Assembly: GCA_023627715.1 (NCBI GenBank)
Contig: JAMAHW010000005.1
Coordinates: 248,001 to 312,000 of the forward strand
Source of the DNA: Periconia sp. R9002
Taxonomy: Eukaryota; Ascomycota; Dothideomycetes; Pleosporales; Periconiaceae
Direction of reading: 5' to 3'
Length of the DNA stretch: 64,000 bases
The translations under genes and the position numbers were made by a program. This document shows, one piece after another, positions 32,246-42,628 of the stretch; the stretch's first letter is position 1; the number at the start of each line of letters is the position of its first letter. The notes below the pieces were generated by a model. It was not told the DNA's origin. It worked only from the letters and a program-made list of their open reading frames with translations, and did no database searches.

Positions 32246-33805
32246 ATGGCCCTCTCTCTAGTTGCCCTCTCCTTCCTCTCAACCTGTACACTAGCTGCCG
32301 TCAACTATCCAGCTATTCCTGATGATCTTTCCACCCCTGTGCAACAAAGAATAGCCATCAAAGGCCCGAATAGTACGCATGCACCTCCACTAAAGTCCAC
32401 CGAGTCTAATTCCTAACACCCTTTGAAAGGTATTTCCATAGGATGGAATACTTACCAGCCTCTCAAGGAAGCCTGCGTAGCTTACGGTCTCTCTCCTGCT
32501 ACCCTTACCTCCCACCAATGCTCCACTCTTAAATCCAAAACATATACCACTTCACGTACCCACTTCAACGTTGTCGTGCTCTCAAACTTAAAGCCCACCA
32601 CTACATACTATTACAAAATCGATTCGACGAATGCGACAACGGAGAAGTTTGTGAGCCCTAGAAAGCCCAGAGATCACACACCCTTTACATTCAACGCCGT
32701 CATCGATTTAGGGGTATACGGCACGGATGGATACACCATCGAGCAAGGAAGTAGTGAGCACCAGAAGAGAACCGAACTCGCACAGGTCGATCCATCCCTA
32801 AATCACACCACCATCGCTCGTCTCGCAGCTACACTACCCTCCTACGAACTCATCATCCACCCAGGCGACTTCGGCTATGCCGACGACTGGTTTCTCAAGC
32901 CCAAAAACCTCAGACATGGAACCAACACATACGCCGCGATCCTCAAAACCTTTTACAACCAGCTCTCTCCCATCTCCTCCACCATCCCATACATAGCGAG
33001 CCCGGGAAATCACGAAGCTACCTATAGGCAGATCCCCGTGCTCTCACTTCTATGTCCCGAGGGTCAACGTAACTTCACAGACTTCTTAACTCGCTACGGT
33101 GACACGATGCCATCTATCTTCCCATCAAGCTCCACGTCCGCCACAGCGCGTTTGCAAGCCGAAAAGGCTCAAGAACTCGCTCTCCCACCCTTCTAGTACT
33201 CGTTTGAGTACGGCGCTATACACGTCGTTATGGTGAACACCAAGACTAACTTCCCCGACGCACCCGACCAACCCGGCGGCAGTGCGTACTTGAACGGTGG
33301 ACCGTTCAGCAAGACGCTAGACCAGCAACTCGCGTTCCTCGACGCCGATCTCTCGTCCGTCGACCGCCATGTCACCCCCTAGGTCATCGTAGCCGGTCAT
33401 CGTCCCTAGTACACCACCTCCAGGTCGCGCTACGCACCCTGTCAAGCAGCCTTCAAACCCCTATTCTACAAATACGGCGTCGATCTCGCCATCTTTGGAC
33501 ATAACCACAACTCTCAGCGGTTCAATCCCATCTACAACAACGTCCCTAATCCCAAAGGATTGAAGGATCCGAAGGCGCCGTTGTATATTATTGCTGGTGG
33601 CGCAGGGAGTATTAAGGGGTTTGCGAAGTTGGGGAAAGGCTGGGGAAGCTATCAGTGGGGGTTTGATACGGACTTTGCGTTTGCGGGGATTGATGTCAAG
33701 GGGAAGGAGAAGCTGGGGGTGAGGTTTGTGAGGAGTCGCTCTGGGGAGGTGATAGATAGTGTCGAATTGGTGAAGGGGCATAGGGAAAGGTGGGTGAGGC
33801 AGTGA
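32246..33805 (+). CDS. Purple acid phosphatase-like metallophosphoesterase interrupted by three in-frame TAG codons at Trp positions
   Basis: Exon 1 is 32246-32372 and exon 2 is 32430-33805 (57-bp intron, GTACGC donor, CTAAC branch). The frame spans 500 codons to a TGA. Residues 1-18 form a signal peptide. Metal-ligand motifs are present in order: IDLGVYG near 135, GDFGYADDW near 188, GNHE near 234, AGHRP near 364 and GHNHNSQR near 399. TAG codons occur at 33194-33196, 33380-33382 and 33407-33409 (codons 298, 360, 369), in the contexts PPF*YSFEYG, HVTP*VIVAGHRP*YTT. In fungal homologues each of these positions is Trp. Five other Trp codons remain TGG. No frameshift or other stop occurs. Either the mRNA is edited UAG to UGG, or this is a young pseudogene. 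As encoded without editing it would stop after 297 residues and lose the last two ligand motifs. Confidence 0.85.
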
Positions 33806-34274
33806 TTAGGCAAGTTTCAAGCGCAGCGGCACAAGCAGAATCATTCAATGTATAGGTATTTGTTGAAGACATCAATGTGATGTTGACAATCCACGCTACA
33901 TGTACACGCTGTACGTATCAAACTTCTCGAAACAAACAGAACAATTTCTCATTTTGCAACAGCACGCTTCCTCGTTTAGTACTCGCGTAGATGCGTCATG
34001 TTGCCGCGTAGAATTGGTGGCTGCTGTTAGCAACCTGTTAATAGGTAGTAGTAGAGGGAAAAGTGCGTAGTACTCACTATATATGCTGCATGTGGCCAAT
34101 CACAATGCATTCTCGGCTTTACCCGAAGATTACAGGAACCACAGATGGTACTCGTACACATTTCACATATAGTTGTTTCAATTTCGACTGTTCCACATAA
34201 TCACCGCCTTGAATTGACGGATATAATGTAAGCTTTCCCGATTTCCACGCCACTTCACTAGCCTTCAACTCACC
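33806..34274. other. Intergenic
   Basis: About 470 bp between tandem plus-strand genes. Nothing recognisable. Confidence 0.4.
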
Positions 34275-35087
34275 ATGTACCAGTACCTAACGATTATAGC
34301 AGCATTTGTGGCAGCTGCCACAGCGCACTGCACACTCAACCAACTCGACACTGCCGTAGAAGCATACCTGAAAACGCAAAGAACCGGGGAGACGACAGGA
34401 TTCACTTCCATCTTCGACAACTACACATGGCTCGGCTACTTTGAGAATTCCCAAAAACTAACCATCCACAACAACACGCTTTCCAAACCCTTACACATCT
34501 CGCACACCCGCACGATCCGCGACCTCTCGTTATGCTCCACCTACACAGAAGTAGTCGTGAACAACGCAAAAGACCCGTACATCATCGGCACGCAACTCCG
34601 CTTCGGGAACCACAAGATCAACAAGGTCGATTCCATCGTGACGAGGCCAGGCGATTGGCTCTTCAACATCACGGGCTTCGCGTACTGGACCGCGCAGGAG
34701 AACTGGGACACCATCGCCCTCGAGAAGCGCGATTCTCGAAAAACGATCCGAAGCGCCGCCGACGCGTACTTAGATCTTTTCAATAACCCCAACACGACTG
34801 TTCCCTGGGGCACGCCGTGCGTGCGGCTCGAGGGCGGGCTGTACGGCGACCCCGGACCGAATGGAACGTGCGATGTGGGTGTGCCGCAGGGTGTGCCGCT
34901 TACGAATCGGAGATATGTTATTGATGAGACGGTTGGATCCGTGCAGGTGCTGTTGGATTTTGGGAAGAGCAAGTGGCCGGATAGTCATCAGTTTCGGGTC
35001 GAGGAGGGGAGAATTAGGTATGTGCATACGTTGACGCACTGTGGGGTGCCGAATTGTGGGCTTTCGAAGAGGGTGGGTGGAGGGTAG
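34275..35087 (+). CDS. Secreted DUF8021-type protein
   Basis: Single exon, 270 aa. Residues 1-17 (MYQYLTIIAAFVAAATA) form a signal peptide. The body starts with CTLNQLDTAVEAYLKTQRTGE and carries the wedge typical of this fungal family: FDNYTWLGYFENS, then PLHISHTRTIRDLSLCSTYTEVVV, PYIIGTQLRF, TRPGDWLFN, WGTPCVRLEGGLY and NRRYVIDETVGSVQVLLDFG, with histidines and cysteines near the end (THCGVPNCGL). Several N-x-T/S sites occur. The family is secreted, related in fold to NTF2/SnoaL-like domains, and mostly of unknown activity. It is common in Dothideomycetes and other saprobic ascomycetes. Confidence 0.85.
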   Translation: MYQYLTIIAAFVAAATAHCTLNQLDTAVEAYLKTQRTGETTGFTSIFDNYTWLGYFENSQKLTIHNNTLSKPLHISHTRTIRDLSLCSTYTEVVVNNAKDPYIIGTQLRFGNHKINKVDSIVTRPGDWLFNITGFAYWTAQENWDTIALEKRDSRKTIRSAADAYLDLFNNPNTTVPWGTPCVRLEGGLYGDPGPNGTCDVGVPQGVPLTNRRYVIDETVGSVQVLLDFGKSKWPDSHQFRVEEGRIRYVHTLTHCGVPNCGLSKRVGGG

Positions 35088-35521
35088 ATGGAGTGGATGG
35101 TTGGAATACTGGTTGCGTATGGGTGTAGGAGTCGTTTTATTGCGTTTTATTTTACTTCCGGGTGTTCATTTAGGCATATAGATTTCGTGGGTATTTACTC
35201 GTGTGATGAGGAGCTGTGGTTTTGAGTGAAGGACGGTAGAAAGGGCCTTTAATACTCTACCAACATGATACTGATTTTCGCTTTTGAACTATATCAGGTT
35301 TGTGTGAATCACTAACACATCCATAAAAATAAGCTTGAATCATCAGTGGTGTCAAATTATAAAGACTACGACTGTGGCAAACTGCACGCCAATTTCAATT
35401 CGCCAATCACTGGACTTTCAAGTGAGAGAAGGTAAAACATCTGCTAGAGCGAAGGTACATTTATCAAAACAACCCACCAACGCTTCTTAATCTCAAATTA
35501 CCAAAGCTCAAGCAAGTCCAT
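35088..35521. other. Convergent 3' flank
   Basis: About 430 bp between convergent stops. No gene. Confidence 0.45.
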
Positions 35522-36841
35522 CTAAAAAGTGATAGTCTGATCTCCGGGGAGCTTAGTGAGCCCTGCATAAACATCATCAGTACCCATAAACCCCACGCTC
35601 AAAACCACATCAAACTTACAATCTTCAACAGGCTCCTTAACAGCCTGCCCTTTGGAGCACTTCATAGCCTGGGCCGCAGTCTGCGTCTTAAGCGTCTTGC
35701 ACGCGTTACCACTGCACCTTGCGTCGAGCGCCTTCTGCAAGACACCATCCTTCCATCCGAAAAGCTAAAAACAAACATATTTCAGTTATAATCCTATATG
35801 AGGGTGATGTTTCTTTCACTTACATAGTCACCATGCTGGCCGTATCCCGTGCTGCAAACGCGTTAGAAACATTTGAAGGTAACGCATGAAGTTGAGGGGG
35901 GGAGGTATTTACCCATCACCCATTGAATATACAAAAGGCTGCGAGCCGTCTTCAGGCCACAAACTCTTATCGTTGAAAACCGTCGTGTCCCACATGACCT
36001 CATACATGAGCTGGGGCAATTTGACGGGATGCGTAGACGGGCACGCGCCGCCGGACTCGAAGGTCCCGGAAGCTGGGTACGCCACGTGCTCTTTGTGCGA
36101 AGGGCTGTCGAGGTTTTTCCCATCCCAGCATCTAATGCGTTGAGTTTGATTAGCTCGTCCAACTATCAACTTATTCACACCAAAAGAGTATTGTACTTAC
36201 GTGGGAAAGGTAATCGTCGTCCTTATCCCACCACCACACGTCTTCTTAGGAAGCTCGACCGTATCATCGCCCGTGCAGGGCGCGCCGCCAAACGGGTTCT
36301 GTTGCTTGTTGGAGAAGCAACGGTGGCAGATCTGTTTCTGCATGCCATCCTTCTTGCGTTTCGATGCATCACCTGCCAACATCCTAAACCCTTTCGGAAA
36401 AGCAGTGACTTTAGTCTTTCCATCATAAGGCGGAATGTAATACACCGTCACGCCCTCCCTCCCACTGAGCCCCAAATTCACCATCTGCGGGACGCGCTTG
36501 AACGTCCCGTTCCGCGCGCGGAAGTACAGGTTGGCGGTCCAGTAGTTGCTAAAGTCCTCGCTGTAGTCGCAGGTTGTGCATGTGGAGAGGGTGGAGGGGT
36601 CGTAGTCGACGGATTTCATGGTCGTGTTGAAGCTGTTGCCGCCGACGATTTGGTGGAGGTGGGCTGATGGTGCGGTGCCGGGCTCGACGAGCGGGTCGAT
36701 TCGGTCCAGCACGAGCTGCGAGCATTGGAAGCGCATCATGGCTGCTTGTGCGTATTGGCGTGTCATGAGTCCGTTTCCCGGTGCGCCTTGCACGTTTTGT
36801 GCGGTGAGGGCGAGGGAGATGGCGAGGGTTTTCCAGTGCAT
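35522..36841 (-). CDS. Secreted DUF1996-domain protein, four exons
   Basis: Exons are 36841-36201, 36131-35913, 35851-35824 and 35764-35522, introns 58-69 bp. The product is 376 aa. The ATG at 36841 gives a clean signal peptide (MHWKTLAISLALTAQNVQG); codons before it are open but lack an ATG. DUF1996 marks are FQCSQLVLDRIDPLVEPG, HLHQIVGGNSF, TCTTCDYSEDFSNYW, TVYYIPPY, FPKGFRMLAGD, CWDGKNLDSPSHKEHVAYP, ACPSTHPVKLPQLMYEV and [23 protein letters not shown]. The third exon is only 28 nt. The family is extracellular and fungal-specific, and its His/Asp/Cys conservation suggests a hydrolytic or metal-binding role, but no activity is established. Confidence 0.9.
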
Positions 36842-37847
36842 TTTGGCGGTTCTTTTTCTTTCTGTTTTCAATGAATGGGGGAGATCGTGAACCCACGGTA
36901 TGGCCAGTGAACGTTATTCGAAAAGTTTTCTGTACTGTCAGCAATTATAGCAAGATTTCGGACGTGGAATATCAAAACTGTATTGCCGATATCTCAGCAT
37001 GGTATATACCGAGTCGTCGAAGATCATGCGGGGCCATATTGTTTGTATAAATTGCAGACGACGACTTTGCCTATCAAGAACCGTGATGTTTGAACTGCCG
37101 CAAAGTGATGCTTTATTATGGTTCGTCAGGCAGACCAATGAGATGCGCGGGCTGTGTTTCATAGGGAGAACTGCCGAACATGGATTTTCTGAAGTTGGCG
37201 AATGAGACTCTGCAGGCTGGGAGTTAGATCATGAGAAAGAGGGAATGGATATAGATGATAATGCAGAAGATTGTTTTGGGAGGGCGTTGGGCTATAGCAG
37301 TGTTGTTGATCGTAAAGTAGATGGAGTAGTTGCGTGTGTTTTGTTTGTTGAGTCGCGAACTTAATACCGAGTTCCAAAATTCATACAGCACAGTGACTGG
37401 GAATCAGAATATGAAAAGCTTGATTATCTTGATTATCTCAGACACTATAGGAACCATGCAGCATGATACCAGGAATGATATGTTTCTACTCAAGTTCAAG
37501 AGATATGAACATGATAACAGATAACATGCGTGGGAATAAATAGCATTTTATATAGCATACATAGAAGCAGATGTAACCAAACAGCTATCTGCTCATAATA
37601 GTAATAATAATAACAATCGTCGAAGAACATCTATGATCTTCATCACAATGCCAATTCGGACTCGTCATAACTCATAATACCTCCTCCACTAACTTTCCCG
37701 TGATCGTAAGAGTGGAATAGAAATCCATTAAAAAAGAAAAGAGCATCGCAAAATCCAACTGCTCTATATCATCATGACAAAATTCGATGCCCAATGTCGT
37801 TATATATTCGTATATCGTTCCGTTCCTCCTCAGTGCGATGGAATGAT
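36842..37847. other. Intergenic
   Basis: About 1 kb, AT-rich, with a short AATAAT run near 37600. No gene seen. Confidence 0.4.
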
Positions 37848-38051
37848 TTAGCGTAATACGGCGCTGCCCCTCCTCAGACCGCTAGAAGAAGCTCCCCTAG
37901 ACGTGCTCTTCCTATTCGCGGGCACGCTGCTTGTTGAAGGACGACCTCGGCTGGAGGGGCGTCCGGATCGTGACATGACTTTGCGTGGGGCGTCGTCGTC
38001 GACAGGAACGCCAGCGATGTGTTTGCGAGTGAAGATGTTGCAGCCTGCCAT
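37848..38051 (-). CDS. Possible small basic protein
   Basis: A 67-aa frame starts at ATG 38051 (MAGCNIFTRKHIAGVPVDDD) and continues with a Ser/Arg-rich tail (SRSGRPSSRGRPSTSS). The upstream plus-strand sequence is rich in TTTG/TGTT, so the leader would be CA-rich, as in many fungal genes. I see no homologue by eye. It could be a genuine small gene or chance. Confidence 0.35.
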   Translation of the reverse strand: MAGCNIFTRKHIAGVPVDDDAPRKVMSRSGRPSSRGRPSTSSVPANRKSTSRGASSSGLRRGSAVLR

Positions 38052-39336
38052 TGTGTGTTTTGTGTTTTGTAGATTGATTTGATCGGTGATCTTTGTAGAT
38101 GGTTTGGTTTGTTTGATTGTTCAGACGTGAACAGAAGAATGGCGGTGTTTAATCAAGTTGTAATGTTTGATATTCGGATGATTTGATAGTGAGTGAATGG
38201 TAAAGTAAGGGGAAGCGTCCCGTTCTTATACTTCTGCTCCAGCTTCAGTATGAACCCAAAGTCTGGCCACCATAGGACGATGGTTGTGGAGCCGCCATGC
38301 AAAGCAAACTTCATGATGATGCGGACTCCAAGCACATGACGAAGGCCAATACAAGACTAGCCTCTTGGCCGATTCGCTCAGTAGAACTTAAGGTCTGGAC
38401 CCTCCCTTTTGAAGGGACCCCTGGACCGTTGAATGGCTTGAATCGGGCATTTTTTGCACAGTGAGCGGGGAACCTTGGCAATAGCGGGATCTCTCGCAGC
38501 CTCACAGAATTGCTGTTCGGGTGTGGCTGTGAGATTCTCGGCGTTTTTTTAACCCAATCAGAGAGATACGGGGATATTGATGAGTGGGTTGTGGTGGTGG
38601 CAAAATGGCGATACGGTGGGCAGAGCGGGGAGTTGTCGGTGGGGCGGAGTCCCTTAGCGCTCGTCATTGCAAAATTAGCATCATGGCGTGCATGGAACGA
38701 CGGTGAAACCTGGATGAGGAGATGCGGCTATACGACGTCATTCCCAAAGGGGATGGATCTCGAACCTTCTCTTCTTTTCATGTCTCTTCTGGGCCTTACT
38801 GGTAGCTGGACAAACCTGATTGACCCCATCAATGTCTTCAACAAAGTTTATGTTTTGTCGACTAATCGATTGAACGCGCAATGCGAAATCAACCATTATT
38901 GATGCCTCCACACGTGCTTGATATGATTGAACCCCTACTTAGTAGACTAGACCATTTAGAATCAAATAAAAAAGGTCATAACTACAGCGTGTCCTGATCA
39001 CTTTGACATATGCAGATGGAGCTAGAGATCACACGATCCTCAGCAGATCTATTATCCATACAGCTCATCACGTTGCACATCCAAACCAAGATTGGACACA
39101 TGCATATTGCTGTGATTCTCTTCGATCGCATGATAACGGCAGAATTTTTTACAATGTGTGAGTTGAATATTGAACAGAATTGTAATTCACCAAAGTGGAA
39201 GAATGTAAAATTTGCAATGATGCACAAGAAGAAGAAAAATCAACAACAGCGAGCACGTGAGCCTGCCGTTTGATCAACGAACCGAAAGCAACCCGGTCAT
39301 CGCCATCGAATCCTTCCCGTCTCCAAAACGACCCGT
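38052..39336. other. Intergenic
   Basis: About 1.3 kb with only featureless short frames on both strands. Confidence 0.4.
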
Positions 39337-40393
39337 TTACCATGTAATGCTGCAATTACTCAACCTGTCCCCGCCCTGCCTCCTCGAAAGGATCGGCTCA
39401 ACCCCTTCACCCAAACCCACGCTCGGCGCCTCCCGTCGGTCCTGCAAACTCCTCCTCTTTCCATTGATCGAAACTTTCGCGCTCGGCGGCATACGCTGCG
39501 TGCACGTCCCAGCCTGGCCCGGTTTGAAAAAGTTGTTCCCCTTGCCGTTCGCGATGGCCCGATCAATAACTGTAGCATACTGATGAAAGATTTCATTGGC
39601 CTTCTTCTCAATGCCCCCGAATCCACCCTCCACGTTCTCATTGAACACCGAAATGACCGTATTCTGCGCGACGTTCTCCACCATGTTCGTGGCGGCATAC
39701 GGGTCTGAGACCGAAGGGTCTTGATCGTAGTTGTTCCAGAAGTTGTCGGAGGCTGAAAGTGGTGAGCCATCGTACGCGCCCCCGAGGTCCATCGCGTGGC
39801 CTGTCTCGTGCAGGATGACGGGAAACATGTCGTCAGCAGGTTTGTTAAAGACGATGTTACCGTCGGTTTCAAAGGCCCAGCCGCTGGCGGCGGGCACGTC
39901 GACGACGTGGCGTACCCATTGGCGCATTTGGATGGGCACTTTGCTGAATTGGCGCGCCATGCTGTCGATGGTTATACCAGAGGTTTTGTGGTGGCAGAAG
40001 ACCCAAGGGGCGGAGCACTGTTTGTTTCTCACTGTTAGCTAACAGATGGCAGAGAACGAACGTATCGGAGTATGTGCGACGACTGTTTGGGACGGGGATA
40101 GTTATACGTACGTCTTGATACGTGATGTCCCATATCTCAAAGTCTTTCGCCTCCGTCTTTGTATCCTTGGCCAGGTTCATGCACGACTGTGGGATCCATC
40201 CAGCATCCCACTTCTTCTTTGTGTATTTGTTCTCCGGGAGCGCCTTGATGAGCCCATCCTTAAGGTGATCAAGGTTATTGGCAATCGTGGGCTTCGTCAG
40301 TTTGGCGCCTGTATCATGCTTGGCCGCGGCCACAGGAGCTATATTCGTTGAGGCTGCGATGAGCGCAGGGAGAAGATGGGAAAGGATGATCAT
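39337..40393 (-). CDS. Secreted HExxH zinc metalloprotease-like protein, two exons
   Basis: Exons are 40393-40112 and 40017-39337 (94-bp intron, GTACGT donor, ACAG acceptor), 320 aa. A signal peptide occupies about residues 1-23 (MIILSHLLPALIAASTNIAPVAA). The zinc motif HETGHAMDLGG sits near residue 195 (VILHETGHAMD), preceded by FETDGNIVFNKPADDMFP, and downstream is GAYDGSPLSASDNFWNNYDQDPSVSDPYA, a likely third-ligand and Met-turn region as in fungal gluzincin/metzincin-like secreted proteins, some annotated as conidiation-specific protein 13-like. Six or more cysteines suggest disulfides. The last 60 residues are basic and variable (KRRSLQDRREAPS). Protease activity is inferred from the motif only. 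Confidence 0.82.
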
Positions 40394-42628
40394 GGTGGAA
40401 GAAAAAGAGTGTGTTTAACGATTGACGGAAAGAAGATTCGAAAGAGTCAAAGCGAAGGGAAGTAAAAAATTGAAGAGCAGAAAAAAGAATGTCAACTACT
40501 TGAAAAATTCACCAGCGAACAGGGGCTTCTTGCATGTTTTCAACACCAGTCCAACAAATCCAACTGAAGTAGGTCACTGAGTAACTGCCTCACTCACTTA
40601 CTCTACTTTTGGCCCCGAAACACGGCGTCCGACTACCCTGGTTGTTTCAAATTAACCATACTGCCACTTTCGCCGAGTTTGCGCACTTTTTACGCTACTT
40701 AGATTCGTGAACAAAGGGTCGCATATCGGTCATCGCATATCGGTTTTGTATATCGGGAATATCAGCTTAGCTATCATCTATACAACCTCGAAGCGGGACC
40801 TATGTGCTCCGTTCAATACACTGAATCTGTTGTTAATCAGTACACCATCCTGATTCTTCTTGACAATTCACATCTGTGCACAGCCGATTACACAGCCTTG
40901 ACTATCGCACATCCATACCATCCATCTAACTCCTTCTCCACTTTAGCCAATCTCAGCGCCGTGAAAACAAAGCCAGTGCGCATATTCCGAAGGGGGAACA
41001 TGGATCTACGAACAAAAGCCACCCCAGATCTTACACGCGTTATACACCAAAGTAGCTAGTTGGTGACGGGAGTGACATGTCGCCATTGCACGCCTTAAAA
41101 CAAGGCTTAGACAAGCACACGAAAAGGTATAAGCTTAAACGAAATTCAGCTCGTGTTGAATAGATCATAGATCGATTAAGCTTCAGTCGTGTGGGGGGAG
41201 TTTCTTACGGAGATTTAAGGTTGGGGTTGTTGTCACTGTTCGTTGTTTGGGTATAGTGGTTGGCGGTCGTGGCGGTGTACCCGGTTAGGTCAGAAAGGGA
41301 CTAGTGAGCGCTAAGGGAAGGTGATGAGCGCTGGCCATGTTTATTTTGTCTTTGTTTTGCCTCTATGAAAGGACTCTGAGGTTGCGAGTTTTGACGGGTT
41401 GCCTTTTTTTAGTGTAGGCGCATTCTGTTTTTTTTTCATGTTGTTGCTGGGCTGTGAGAAAGTAAAGAAAGCACCGTTTCACCCCGGATTCGAGCATCTG
41501 AATACTGATACATATGATTCTTTTAAAGCGGCAAATATTTGAGGTATGAATATTTGTAAACTGAGAGTATATGTATATCAGGCTTTTCCTATGCCGTAGA
41601 AACATACCCCATCTCAACATTGAAAGGTTGATTGTCTCCTACTTGAACTAGATCGGATAAGAATACCCTTGTATGTCCCAGGGTGTCACCGTCAAGACAG
41701 GCAATTCTGATGTACAATTGTAGAACAGTAAATATCGACCTTGATTGGTCCGCGACGTCCTACTTTTTCGACGCATGGAATCCTACTTTTAATGCCGATG
41801 ACAGTCAACGCCGGCGCATTCCGGGAATCCCGGTAATTATCCTCAAGAATGTATCACTGTGCATTCGACCAATGAAAAATAGTACTTTCCGAAATCAACT
41901 GCATGTTTCTTGATAACTTCAGCATACGTCCCAAAACGAACATCTGGATCACACCCACATGAAAGGTTGCGTGACCACATCCTCCCTTGGCCCCTCTAAC
42001 ACCCCCATATTCCCACAATTCTTCAGATTAGACGACCGCCTATGCATCGGAGATATTGCACAAAAAAGCTGTAAACCCCGCAAACAGTTACCGTTTACGA
42101 CACTTTATACATTGCACGGACTGGGAAGGTCAACGATCACGGAACAATTATTCGACCAAGTACGGGCTCACCCATTGGCTGTGTGATGGATTTTTGCTTG
42201 GCTATCAGGAGGGATCGACATAGGATTCTTGGCTCATTTTACAACCTGGCAATCAACTTAGTTGAGAAAGAACTAAGCTAGAAAACTGGGCATGTCATTG
42301 GGTTAGATTGACTCATTCAAGGGAATGATACCCCGATTTATCATATTCCCTTGCTGGACTAATGAGGTCATTTGCTAAAATTGTGCACCCTTTTGTGCGA
42401 TCTTCTTAGCTTTAAGACCTTCTCCATCTCAACATTTTGTATGAAAAGTCATTCGATCATGCACCAGACATGCCCTGGGCGTGCCCAGCCTGGTTTGGTG
42501 TGGCATCTTAATTGGACTTGACAGGAAGGTGTGTTCACAAGCTTGGAACTGACTATAAGGGATGCGACTGCTGCGTCTGCGTGTCCGCATGCACTGCCCT
42601 TGATTGTTTCAAAATTCTGCTGCCCGCC
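40394..42628. other. Long gene-free stretch
   Basis: About 2.2 kb. Only short frames (for example 40802-41059 plus) without known content. AT-rich, no repeat seen. Confidence 0.45.

Noticed and set aside
32246..33805. RIP as the cause of the TAG codons in the phosphatase gene
   Set aside because: TGG to TAG fits RIP chemistry, but the gene keeps abundant CpA/TpG, shows no Gln-to-stop changes and no AT shift by eye. A RIP index should still be computed.
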